Source: Actinoplanes philippinensis (GTDB lineage: Bacteria; Actinomycetota; Actinomycetes; Mycobacteriales; Micromonosporaceae). Taken from it: 64,000 bases of DNA. This document shows positions 42,587 through 50,287 of the stretch, in pieces. The notes under the pieces are model-generated. The model worked only from the letters and a program-made list of their open reading frames with translations, did not search any database and was not told the DNA's origin. Numbering within the stretch: position 1 is the stretch's first letter; every line of letters starts with the position of its first letter. The translations under genes were made by a program, and so were the position numbers. The stretch covers positions 186,001-250,000 of the forward strand of contig NZ_FONV01000009.1 in the NCBI RefSeq assembly GCF_900113015.1. Direction: 5' to 3'.

Positions 42587-42997
42587 TCATCGGGGTAAGC
42601 GGCGGAGAACGACCCCGATGACGTCGTCCGCGGACAGGTAGCCCATCGTCCGGGAATCAGCGCTGCGGGCGGCGTTGTCGCCGAGCACCAGCAGCCGGCC
42701 CGGAGGGACGGCCGCGTCCGGCACCGGGAAGCCGGCCGGGACCGGATCGCCGGGCAGCGCCGCGGCGCGTTTGACCATGAACGGCGGATCGGCCGAGCCG
42801 GCGCCGGGCGGCGAGGCGACCAGGACGGCCGCGCCGCGGCGGACGCCCGCCAGGCCCGCGCGCCGGACCAGCAGGCGATCGCCGGGCCGGTAGGCGGGCT
42901 CCATGCTGACGCCCTCGACCGTGACCACCAGCAACCGCCGGCGCAGCAGGACGCCCACGCATCCCACCACGCCGGCGGCCGTGAGCAGCAGGATCAT
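42587..42997 (-). CDS. S26-family signal peptidase of the Cys-rich peptide locus
   Basis: A 136-residue membrane-anchored peptidase. An N-terminal helix (residues 1-18) is followed by the catalytic serine in VEGVSMEPAYRPGDRLLV (Ser31) and the general-base lysine in PFMVKRAAALPGD (Lys76), then VLGDNAARSADSRTMG, the conserved box E. It is short compared with housekeeping SipA-type enzymes and overlaps the ABC exporter stop by 4 bp (ATGA), so it is dedicated to this operon. It probably cleaves the exported peptide or a partner protein on the outer face. Confidence 0.88.
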   Translation of the reverse strand: MILLLTAAGVVGCVGVLLRRRLLVVTVEGVSMEPAYRPGDRLLVRRAGLAGVRRGAAVLVASPPGAGSADPPFMVKRAAALPGDPVPAGFPVPDAAVPPGRLLVLGDNAARSADSRTMGYLSADDVIGVVLRRLPR

Positions 42998-44826
42998 TCG
43001 GCCGCCGCGTAGCCGTCGGCCTGCATCCGGAACAACCGCGCGTAACCGGCGTCGGCGGCCATCAGCTCGTCGTGGCTGCCGCGCTCGCGCACCACGCCGT
43101 CGGCCAGCACGACGATCTCGTCGGCGTCACGGATGGTGCCGAGCCGGTGCGAGATCAGCACGCTGGTCCGCCCCTCCCGGTGCCGCCGCAGCCCGCGGTG
43201 CAGCTCGTACTCGGCCTCCGGATCGAGCCCGGCCGTCGGCTCGTCGAGGATCAGCAGGTCACGCCGGTCCCGCAGGAACGCCCGGGCCAGCGCGACGCGC
43301 TGCCACTGCCCGCCGGACAGCAGCACGCCGGTCTCGTCGTTCTCCCGGTCGGCGTCGTCGTACCAGGCGTTCGTCAGCATCGTGTCGTAGCCGTTGGGCA
43401 GTGCCGCGAGCGCCTGGTGAATGCCGGCACGGCCGGCGGCCGCCTCGAGCCGCTCCCGATCGTCCATCGCGGACAGGTCGCCGACCCCGATGTTCTCGGC
43501 CGCGGAGAACTCGTACGCCATGAAGTCCTGGAAGACCACCCCGATCCGGTCACGGACCTCGGCCGGGTCGAGCTCGCGCAGGTCACGGCCGTCCCAGGTG
43601 ACACTGCCGCGCGTCGGGTCGTAGAACCGGCACAGCAGCTTGACCAGGGTGCTCTTGCCGGCGCCGTTGAGGCCGACCAGCGCGATCGTGCTGCCGTGCG
43701 GGATGGTGAGATCGACGCCCTGGAGCACCCACGGCTTGTCCGGGCCGTAACGGAACCAGACGTCGCGCAGCTCGATCCCGCGCTGCAGCGGGCCGGCCGG
43801 CAGCGGGTGCGGCGGCACCGGGAGGTCCGGTTCGGCGTCGACGAGTGTCCGATAATGATCAAACAGCAGGGCGTTCTCGTGGGCCGAGGCGAATCGGTCG
43901 ACCAGACCGCTGCCGGCCGACTGCACCCCGCCGACCGCGGCGACGAGCAAAGAGATGTCGCCGATCGAGAGCCGGCCGGCCGCCGCCTGGTGGATCGCCC
44001 AGATCAGCCCGCCCCCGGCGACGATCGCGCTCACCGCCGCCAGCAGCGAACGGACCGCCAGCTCACGGCCGTCCTGCCGGGCCTGCTCGCGGTTGCCGGC
44101 CGTCATCTCGCGCAGCATCCGGCCGCGGAACAGCTCGCCGAGCCCCAGCATCCGCAGCTCCTTGGCCGCGGACAGGCTGGTCAGCAGCTCGGCGTAGTGG
44201 GCCTCGCGCCGGGCCCGCCCGCTGATCCGCCACAGCATCCGGGCGTTGCGCCGGTTGAGCCACATCTGCGCGGCCAGCGCCGGGCCCGCGGCGGCCAGGG
44301 CGAGCAGCGCCAGCCACGGGTTGAGGGCGGCCAGCACCCCCACGAACCCGGACAGCATGATCGCCGACTCGACCGCGCCGAGGGTGTCGTCGACCAGCTG
44401 GCCGGGCCCGGAACGACCGGACTGCTGAGCCATCCGCAGCCGGTCGCGGAACTCCGGGCTCTCCATCACGCCGATCCCGACGATCCGGCTCATCGCCTGG
44501 TAGAGCCGGTCCATCGCGCGGACGCCGACGGCGCGCAGCATCCGGCCGTACAGGTGGCCGCGGACGGCCGGGACCACCCCGAGGATCAACCCCAGGCAGG
44601 CGAGCAGCACGGCGGGGACGGTCAGCGCGGCGATCCCCCGCCCCGCGGCCAACCCGTCGATCACGGTACGGAGAACCGCTGCCGCCGCCACCGGGGCGAC
44701 CCCGGCCGCGACCGTGACCAGCACATATCCGGCGAGCACACCGGGGGCCGCGCCGGCGCCGATCCGGACGGCCGCCCACAGGTGCCCCGGGATCCGGCGC
44801 ACCGGAACCGACGTCGAGCCGGTCAC
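42994..44826 (-). CDS. ABC exporter (fused membrane and ATPase domains)
   Basis: GTG 44824-44826 overlaps the upstream stop (GTGA) and gives 610 residues. Six membrane helices (about 25-310) precede the ATPase with Walker A LVGLNGAGKSTLVKLL near 395, Q-loop VVFQDFMAYEF, signature VLLSGGQWQRVALARA, Walker B LLILDEPTAGLD and H-loop SVLISHRLGT. There is no C39 peptidase domain, so leader removal must be done elsewhere, and an S26 peptidase is encoded next. The gene order peptide, TlpA-like, exporter, peptidase suggests that it exports the Cys-rich peptide. Confidence 0.9.
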   Translation of the reverse strand: MTGSTSVPVRRIPGHLWAAVRIGAGAAPGVLAGYVLVTVAAGVAPVAAAAVLRTVIDGLAAGRGIAALTVPAVLLACLGLILGVVPAVRGHLYGRMLRAVGVRAMDRLYQAMSRIVGIGVMESPEFRDRLRMAQQSGRSGPGQLVDDTLGAVESAIMLSGFVGVLAALNPWLALLALAAAGPALAAQMWLNRRNARMLWRISGRARREAHYAELLTSLSAAKELRMLGLGELFRGRMLREMTAGNREQARQDGRELAVRSLLAAVSAIVAGGGLIWAIHQAAAGRLSIGDISLLVAAVGGVQSAGSGLVDRFASAHENALLFDHYRTLVDAEPDLPVPPHPLPAGPLQRGIELRDVWFRYGPDKPWVLQGVDLTIPHGSTIALVGLNGAGKSTLVKLLCRFYDPTRGSVTWDGRDLRELDPAEVRDRIGVVFQDFMAYEFSAAENIGVGDLSAMDDRERLEAAAGRAGIHQALAALPNGYDTMLTNAWYDDADRENDETGVLLSGGQWQRVALARAFLRDRRDLLILDEPTAGLDPEAEYELHRGLRRHREGRTSVLISHRLGTIRDADEIVVLADGVVRERGSHDELMAADAGYARLFRMQADGYAAAE

Positions 44827-45353
44827 GCCGGAACGAACTCGGGCAGCTCCGGGAAGGCGTTGCCGCCCGCCACGACCACACCCTGGGCGTCGACCAGGCA
44901 CAGCGCCGGGAAGCTGGTCACCGCGAAGACGGTGGCCAGCGGGCCCCGCTCCGGCTCGACGACCACGTCGACGTGCGGGGACAGCCGCGCCACGTACGGC
45001 CCGGAGTCGTCGGCGCCGGCGACCACCACGGCGACCGCGGCGACCCCGGTGCGCTGCTGGTAGGCGACGAACTCCGGGATCCGGTCGTCACAGGCGCCGC
45101 AGCCGACCGAGAAGAAGCCGATCAGCTGGGCGCTGCCGGGCCGCACACTCGACACCGCGCCGCCGCCGACGGTGGTCGCGCTGACCGCCGGGACCGACGT
45201 GCCGGGCGGGAGGGTGGCCTCCTGGATGACGGCGTTCCGGTCGGCCAGCTTGGCGTCATGCACCTTGAGCTTGCGGATCACGCCGAAGGTGAGCAGCAGG
45301 TTGAGCGCCGTGGCGGCGATGGCCACGGTGACCGCGACCGTCAGGTAGAGCAT
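44823..45353 (-). CDS. TlpA/MauD-like thioredoxin-fold protein
   Basis: I chose ATG 45351-45353 (GGAA upstream) because the longer frame has no membrane anchor at its start. The 176-residue product has one N-terminal helix (MLYLTVAVTVAIAATALNLL) and an extracytoplasmic thioredoxin domain with the active site GCGAC (Cys85, Cys88) in FFSVGCGACDDRIPEF and the cis-Pro region AVTSFPALCLVD. Compared with MauD this is the same size and topology. It lies between the Cys-rich peptide and the exporter, pointing to formation or reshuffling of disulfides in the exported peptide. Confidence 0.88.
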   Translation of the reverse strand: MLYLTVAVTVAIAATALNLLLTFGVIRKLKVHDAKLADRNAVIQEATLPPGTSVPAVSATTVGGGAVSSVRPGSAQLIGFFSVGCGACDDRIPEFVAYQQRTGVAAVAVVVAGADDSGPYVARLSPHVDVVVEPERGPLATVFAVTSFPALCLVDAQGVVVAGGNAFPELPEFVPA

Positions 45354-45373
45354 GTCGTTCCTTTCCGGCCGGG

Positions 45374-45405
45374 GTGGCGCGGGGACCGGCCGGTTCCCGC
45401 GCCAC
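45374..45405 (-). terminator. Intra-operon hairpin between the Cys-rich peptide and TlpA-like genes
   Basis: A stem of about 12-14 bp (left arm from 45374, right arm to 45405, one G-U pair, very short loop) sits about 20 nt after the peptide stop and 20 nt before the TlpA-like start. It could act as a partial terminator or mRNA stabiliser so that the small peptide is made in excess over the export machinery, as in many peptide operons. Confidence 0.7.
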
Positions 45406-45424
45406 GCACCGCACGAGCAGCGTG

Positions 45425-45631
45425 TCAGCAGATGGTGAGGGTGTTCGACCAGGAGCCGCAGGTGGCGGAGCAGTTGCAGCTGTCGACACACCAGCGGCGC
45501 TGCTGCAGGTGACCGACACAGCGGTACTGGTAGTAGCCCTCACCTGGCCGGCACGGGCAGGCGCCGGCACGCTCCTGCGGAAGGAACGTGGCCAGCATGC
45601 GGTCGGCGATCGCGCCCAGCTTCTGTCGCAT
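45425..45631 (-). CDS. Eight-cysteine small peptide, putative exported precursor
   Basis: ATG 45629-45631 follows AAGGAG by 7 bp, a near-ideal ribosome site. The 68-residue product has an amphipathic leader-like N-terminus (residues 1-22, MRQKLGAIADRMLATFLP) and a core with cysteines at 25, 27, 38, 48, 52, 54, 58 and 68, the last being the final residue. Two tryptophans (47, 61) and a tyrosine-rich loop (YYQYRC) are also present. Eight cysteines could give four disulfides. I do not recognise the family. The surrounding TlpA-like, MauE, exporter and S26 genes suggest it is the substrate of a dedicated folding and export system; a distant relation to methylamine dehydrogenase light chains cannot be excluded. 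Confidence 0.75.
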   Translation of the reverse strand: MRQKLGAIADRMLATFLPQERAGACPCRPGEGYYQYRCVGHLQQRRWCVDSCNCSATCGSWSNTLTIC

Positions 45632-45782
45632 GTGTAACTCCTTCGTTTACGCTCCCGAGATCATCTCGGCGGGCCGAGACTACCCACAGTGGAGCGTCCC
45701 GCGCTGTCCCGTTCATCGATGAACGTGGCCCCTCGGTGCCGGGTACGGTGGACCACCGGGGGGATCCACGGGGAGGTCCGGA

Positions 45783-46322
45783 GTGAGTTATGCGTTGATC
45801 GGCGCGCGCGTGCTGATCGGTCTGGTGTTCGCCGTCTCGGCAGTCACGAAACTGCGCGGCCGCGCCGCGTTCACCGCGTTCCGGGCGTCGGTCGCCGACA
45901 TGCGCGTGGTGCCGGAGCCACTGGCCGGGCCGGTCGCGGCCACCGTGGTCGCCACCGAGGCGGCGATCCCGGCGCTGCTGCTGGCGCCGGCCACCACGGC
46001 CGCCAGCCTCGTGCTGGCGGTGCTGCTGCTGGCCGCGTTCTCGGCCGGGATCGCGCGGGTGCTGGCCACCGGGACGGCCGCGTCGTGCCGGTGCTTCGGA
46101 GTGTCCGCGGCGCCGTTCGGCCGGCACCATCTCCACCGCAACGGCGCGCTCGCCCTCACCGCCGCAGCCGGCCTCGCCTGGCCCGCGTCAGCCACCGACC
46201 CGGCCGGCTCGGCGATCGTGGCGGGGGTCGCGGCGGTCGCGGCCCTGACCGTCGTCATGCTCGACGACATCGTCGACCTGTTCCGCTCCCCCGCCGTCCG
46301 GACGCCCCGCAGCGGTCGCTGA
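45783..46322 (+). CDS. MauE-like membrane redox protein
   Basis: The 179-residue product (GTG start) has four membrane helices of the MauE/DoxX type and the characteristic cysteine motif SCRCFG (Cys102, Cys104) near the third helix. MauE, together with MauD, is known to be required for disulfide formation in methylamine dehydrogenase light chain; MauE homologues pass electrons between the membrane and thioredoxin-fold partners. It is divergent from the Cys-rich peptide operon with 151 bp between starts, so co-regulation is plausible. Confidence 0.87.
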   Translation: MSYALIGARVLIGLVFAVSAVTKLRGRAAFTAFRASVADMRVVPEPLAGPVAATVVATEAAIPALLLAPATTAASLVLAVLLLAAFSAGIARVLATGTAASCRCFGVSAAPFGRHHLHRNGALALTAAAGLAWPASATDPAGSAIVAGVAAVAALTVVMLDDIVDLFRSPAVRTPRSGR

Positions 46323-46447
46323 AAATAATTACCAGTCTGGATGCGTGCCCTGGCGGAGCGTCCCCTAAGATCGACCGCGCGCCTGCCGGCCGGTACCACT
46401 GAACCGGCACACAACCGAATACGCGCCGTCGAGGGAGATGCATCGCG

Positions 46448-47455
46448 GTGGAGGAGCGTCCGAGCGCTTCACTGTTCCGGCCCTACGTTCTCACGCCCGA
46501 TGGGACGCCGCCCGCACGCAGCGACGACTCACCGACCCGCGTCCTCCCGGCCGTCGCGGCAGATCGGCCGGTCCCGCCCGCGGCGACCGCCGAGCCGGGC
46601 CGATCGCAGCCGGCGGAGCGGACACCCGCCCTGCCCGACGGCCCGTCCGACGTCGCCGATGCCGCACCGGCGCTCCGCCGGTCCCATCGCGCCTGGTTCC
46701 TCGGCACGGCCGTGGTGCTCGCCGCGGCCATCCTGGGAGCGGCGCGGATGACCGCCACCGACCGGGAAACCGGTCCGGCCGACGGGTCCGCCGCCGAATG
46801 GGTCGTGCCGAGCGCGCCGGTCCCGGCCGAGGCCACGCCCGGCAGCGTCCCGGCAGATTCCGCCGGCGGCGACACGCCCGAGCAGCCGCAAGGCGGCAAC
46901 CCCCGGAGCACCGGCGCCGGCACCGCGGATCCGGGCCGGGCCCCGCGGTCGCCGGCTGCCCCGCCGCAGAACGCCACCGCCTACACCGTCATCCAGGCCG
47001 AGACGTTCGACGAACAGAACGGTGTCAAGATCGAGAAGGCGCCGACCGGCACCGGCCGGCACGTCGGCTTCATCACCAAGGGCGACTGGATCCGGTACGA
47101 CGACATCGGGTTCACCGACGTGCCGGCCACCAGCCTGCAGATCAGCGCCGCCGACTGGGCCAGGAACGACGGCACCGGAGTGGTCGAGGTGCGCCTCGAC
47201 GACCGCGCCGCCCCGCCGATCGGCGTGATGACCATCCCGAACAACCACTCCTGGTTCGACTTCGTCACCTACACCATGACGATCCGGCCCACCACCGGTG
47301 TGCACACCGTCTACCTGACCTTCACCAGCAGACAGCGCGAGGAGTTCGCCAACATCGACTGGTTCCGGTTCCGGCACTTAGCCCGTCGCTCGACGACCCC
47401 GGCCCGCCCGCCCCGTCGTCAACGGCGCCGAGCCCCGGGAGGCCTCCATGGGTGA
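46448..47455 (+). CDS. Membrane-anchored CBM6-type carbohydrate-binding protein
   Basis: The 335-residue product (GTG 46448) has a proline/alanine-rich cytoplasmic part (1-80), one membrane helix (about 83-102, SHRAWFLGTAVVLAAAILGA), a Pro/Thr/Ser-rich linker, and a C-terminal CBM6/CBM35 domain at about 178-310. It begins VIQAETFDEQNGVKIE and includes GRHVGFITKGDWIRYDDIGF and a closing NIDWFRFR. No catalytic domain is present. This type II topology places the lectin outside the membrane, perhaps binding a glycan or cell-wall sugar. An AT-rich patch (46322-46340) precedes it. Confidence 0.82.
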   Translation: MEERPSASLFRPYVLTPDGTPPARSDDSPTRVLPAVAADRPVPPAATAEPGRSQPAERTPALPDGPSDVADAAPALRRSHRAWFLGTAVVLAAAILGAARMTATDRETGPADGSAAEWVVPSAPVPAEATPGSVPADSAGGDTPEQPQGGNPRSTGAGTADPGRAPRSPAAPPQNATAYTVIQAETFDEQNGVKIEKAPTGTGRHVGFITKGDWIRYDDIGFTDVPATSLQISAADWARNDGTGVVEVRLDDRAAPPIGVMTIPNNHSWFDFVTYTMTIRPTTGVHTVYLTFTSRQREEFANIDWFRFRHLARRSTTPARPPRRQRRRAPGGLHG

Positions 47456-47485
47456 TCCTCCGCGAGCTGCTGGAGGATGAGGGGT

Positions 47486-47803
47486 GTGAATCGCTTCGAG
47501 ACCTGTTGCCACCTCGACTGGTGGGCGAACCCCGTCACCTGCCTGGCCAGTGTTGCGGTCTCGCTCGTCGTCACCACCACCGAGTCGGGCTGGGCGGCGG
47601 AAGGGCGCCTGTTGGCTGCCGGCGACGAACAACGTGAAGGCTTCGCCCTCCTGTGCGACCTGGACCCGGTTTTCACTCTCAGATTCGGCGACGGCAGCGA
47701 GTTCGCCGTAACCGTGCTTCGAGGGCTGGGCGACGACTTCACGCTGACGGAGTGTGTGGAGTCGGAGGCCCGCGAGATCGACCACACGATCGACCTTCGA
47801 TGA
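47486..47803 (+). CDS. Hypothetical protein
   Basis: GTG 47486 lies 9 bp after GGAGG. The 105-residue product (VNRFETCCHLDWWANPVTCLA...) has three cysteines and two adjacent Trp residues near the N-terminus and an acidic C-terminus. I do not recognise a family. The segments VAVSLVVTTTESGW and EGFALLCDLDPVFTLRFGDG look like beta strands, which fits a small compact protein. There is no signal peptide. Confidence 0.5.
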   Translation: MNRFETCCHLDWWANPVTCLASVAVSLVVTTTESGWAAEGRLLAAGDEQREGFALLCDLDPVFTLRFGDGSEFAVTVLRGLGDDFTLTECVESEAREIDHTIDLR

Positions 47804-47915
47804 GCCGAACTTCCGTCGATGCACCGGCGGCCGGCCACGGAGCGCGTAATCCGCGGCAAATTGAGTGCACATGCGGTCGAGCGCTGGTCCTGACTCCCCG
47901 ACCGCAGAGGAAAGC

Positions 47916-48546
47916 TCAGGCGAATGCGATGTCGGCAAGCGCGGGGTTGTGTGTGCGCCAATGCATCGTGGGCCCCTTACGCATCAGGTCCAGGTTGAGC
48001 TTTCTGGCTGCGGGGAGGACGCCACGCACTCCGAGCAGCCGAGCGAAATCCTGCGGCTCCACAGACAGCGCCGCGACGTTCGGCCGGGCTCGGTAGCCAG
48101 GCTTATCATCCGCCTTGACCTTGGGCATCCGGCGCCTGAGCGCGTCGAGAGAGCCCCCGGCCTTGCTGGCGGTGGCGGTGCTTCGGATCGTCAGGGCGAT
48201 CGTCGATTTCCGCCACCTTTGCGGACCGAGGCGCCGTCAGCCAGGACTGCTGTTCCTCGGGTGTGATCAATTGGTCGAAGTCCGGAGCGTCGAGCCGGCC
48301 GTCAAGGCCGGCTACATTGCGCAGCGAGACGCCCGCCCGTTCGAGCCTGGCGATTTCGGATTGCTCCACGGCGTCGAGTTGTCCGCGTGAGACACGGCGA
48401 AATCCGAGTTCCACGATGTCGCCGGGGTGATTACGCCGGTGGGCTCCGAAGCGGCTGCTCACGTCAACGGCTTGCCCGACATACCGGTCACCGTTGCCGA
48501 ACAACAACACGTAGATTCCGCATCGGCTCTTCGGATGAATTGATCT
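47916..48546 (-). pseudogene. Decayed GIY-YIG endonuclease gene
   Basis: Reading from an in-frame stop at 48547, the minus strand encodes SRCGIYVLLFGNGDRYVGQA, the two halves of the GIY-YIG nuclease motif, followed by RFGAHRRNHPGD and LDAVEQSEIARLERAG. No ATG, GTG or TTG precedes the GIY motif, so the 5' end is lost; the first usable starts fall inside the motif. Near 48150-48180 the frame shifts: a second frame continues as SKAGGSLDALRRRMPKVKADDKPGY through to 47916. Both the lost start and the shift point to a dead gene, perhaps a relic of a selfish or restriction-type nuclease. Confidence 0.68.
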
Positions 48547-48571
48547 TCAGGCTGCCTTGGGTGCTGGTGGG

Positions 48572-50128
48572 CTACCGGCGCGAGCGACCCGATGTGTCGC
48601 CGACCCGCTGGACGTCCGTGGCCGGCGGCAGCGGGGGCGTCGCGCCCCACACCACCACCCGGTTGCGGCCGGCGCGTTTTGCGTCGTAGAGGGCCTGGTC
48701 GGCGCGGTCGACGAGGAGGTCACCGTCGGCGTGCGGGCCGGTGGCCACGCCGATCGAGGCGGTGATCGTCAGGGTCGCCCCGGTGAGATCCACGGGGGTA
48801 CGGGCGATCTCCTGCCGGATCCTCTCGGCGATGTCGGCGGCGTCGGCGTCGCCGGTCCGTGGCAGCAGCACGACGAACTCCTCGCCGCCCCAGCGGGCCA
48901 CCAGGTCGCCGGCCCGGCTGACCGCCGAGATCCGCGCCGCCGCCGCTCGTAGCACGATGTCGCCGGTGAGATGGCCGTACGTGTCGTTGATGCGCTTGAA
49001 ATGGTCGAGGTCGATGACGAGCACCCCGGCGGGGTCGGGCCGGACGGTGTCGCGGTCGGCGAGCCGCTCGTTGACGAAACGCCGATTGTGCAGGCCGGTC
49101 AGGCTGTCGGTCACGGCCAGCCGGTGCTGTTCGGCGACCGCCGCGCGCAGCTGTTCGGCCAGGGCCGCGCGGTCGGTGGTGAACAGGTACTGCCGCAGCA
49201 GGACGGCCAGGAACAGGACCCCGCTGATCGCCAGGGTGGTGGTGTCCACGTCGCCGGTGCGGGCCTTCTGCGTCGCCAGCAGCGTGAACACGACGACGCT
49301 GGAGAGCAGCACGGGGGTGAGTGTCAAACCCCGGTCGAAGGTGCGCGGCGCGGCCGGCGGCTCGGGGACACGCACGGCGACTACCGCCGCGATGAACGAG
49401 CACACCGAGGCCGCCTCGAAACCGGCATCGATCAGGCCGCCGCTCTCGTACCCCGTCGTGATGCTCATGAAGGTGTAGCTCATGTCGCTGACCGCGTTGA
49501 CGGCGCCGGCCAGACCGATCAGCCGCACGCTCACCGGCACGCCCGAGTGACCGCCCAGCCCGATGATCAGCAGGCAGCAGAGCAGTGCGGTGTCCAGGAC
49601 GGGATAGGTGAGGCTGACCAGGTCACCGGGGCTCAGGGAGGCCGGGACCTGCGGCTGGACCAGCAGATGCCAGGCCGCCGCGCCGACGCCGAGCACGATG
49701 ATGGCGGTGTCGGCCAGGCCGCGCAGCTGCCGGAGCCCGCTCGCGCCGCCGAACCCGACGAGGACCGCGCACAGGGTGGTCACCGACGCGACGGTGTAGC
49801 CGAGGTCGGCCACCGACGGCTCGGGCGGCCCGTTCTCGGACAGGTAGTCGTAGCCGGCCCAGATGCACTCCCCCACCAGCTGAGCGGTGTAGGCGACGGC
49901 CAGCAGCAGCCAGAAGACGCGGTGCCGGCCGGTCAGCCGGCGCACCGCGATCACGGCCACCACCACGCTGGCCACGATCGGCACCACGTAGAGGATGTCG
50001 CCGACGAAGAGGTTCGCGGCCGGCGCGTCCCGGGTCAGGAGGATCAGCAGCACGTAACCGGCCAGCCAGGTGACGGCCAGCGCCGTGCACCGGCGGACGA
50101 CGGGGTCGCCGAGCGGTCGGGCTGCCAT
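48572..50128 (-). CDS. Membrane-bound diguanylate cyclase
   Basis: The 518-residue product starts at ATG 50126-50128 with GGGAGGCGAC upstream. About ten membrane helices (residues 15-320) form a MASE-like sensory part, followed by a GGDEF domain (345-500). The active site reads RWGGEEFVVLLP near 429, a functional variant, and the product-binding inhibitory site RxxD is present five residues before it (RAGD). It should make c-di-GMP with feedback inhibition. It is divergent from a phosphodiesterase gene, suggesting a matched make/break pair. Confidence 0.92.
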   Translation of the reverse strand: MAARPLGDPVVRRCTALAVTWLAGYVLLILLTRDAPAANLFVGDILYVVPIVASVVVAVIAVRRLTGRHRVFWLLLAVAYTAQLVGECIWAGYDYLSENGPPEPSVADLGYTVASVTTLCAVLVGFGGASGLRQLRGLADTAIIVLGVGAAAWHLLVQPQVPASLSPGDLVSLTYPVLDTALLCCLLIIGLGGHSGVPVSVRLIGLAGAVNAVSDMSYTFMSITTGYESGGLIDAGFEAASVCSFIAAVVAVRVPEPPAAPRTFDRGLTLTPVLLSSVVVFTLLATQKARTGDVDTTTLAISGVLFLAVLLRQYLFTTDRAALAEQLRAAVAEQHRLAVTDSLTGLHNRRFVNERLADRDTVRPDPAGVLVIDLDHFKRINDTYGHLTGDIVLRAAAARISAVSRAGDLVARWGGEEFVVLLPRTGDADAADIAERIRQEIARTPVDLTGATLTITASIGVATGPHADGDLLVDRADQALYDAKRAGRNRVVVWGATPPLPPATDVQRVGDTSGRSRR

Positions 50129-50287
50129 TGTCGCCTCCCGTTCGCGATGGGTCCGGCACCTGCAGCAGCTGATCGGACGGCCCCCGGCACGACTGAGGAA
50201 TCGTCACCGTCATCACCCTCGTGGCCGGCACGGGACAGCATCGGATTCCGGCCGAGACCGCACGTCCGGTGTGCTGTGCTTAGCTAC

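Noticed and set aside
42587..46322. A methylamine dehydrogenase (mau) cluster
   Set aside because: Only MauD/MauE-like genes are present; the large subunit, MauG and a full-size light chain are absent.
48971..50287. Extending the EAL protein upstream to a 1186-residue form
   Set aside because: The extra N-terminus is antisense to the GGDEF gene and of low complexity; the membrane part begins after GTG 50288.
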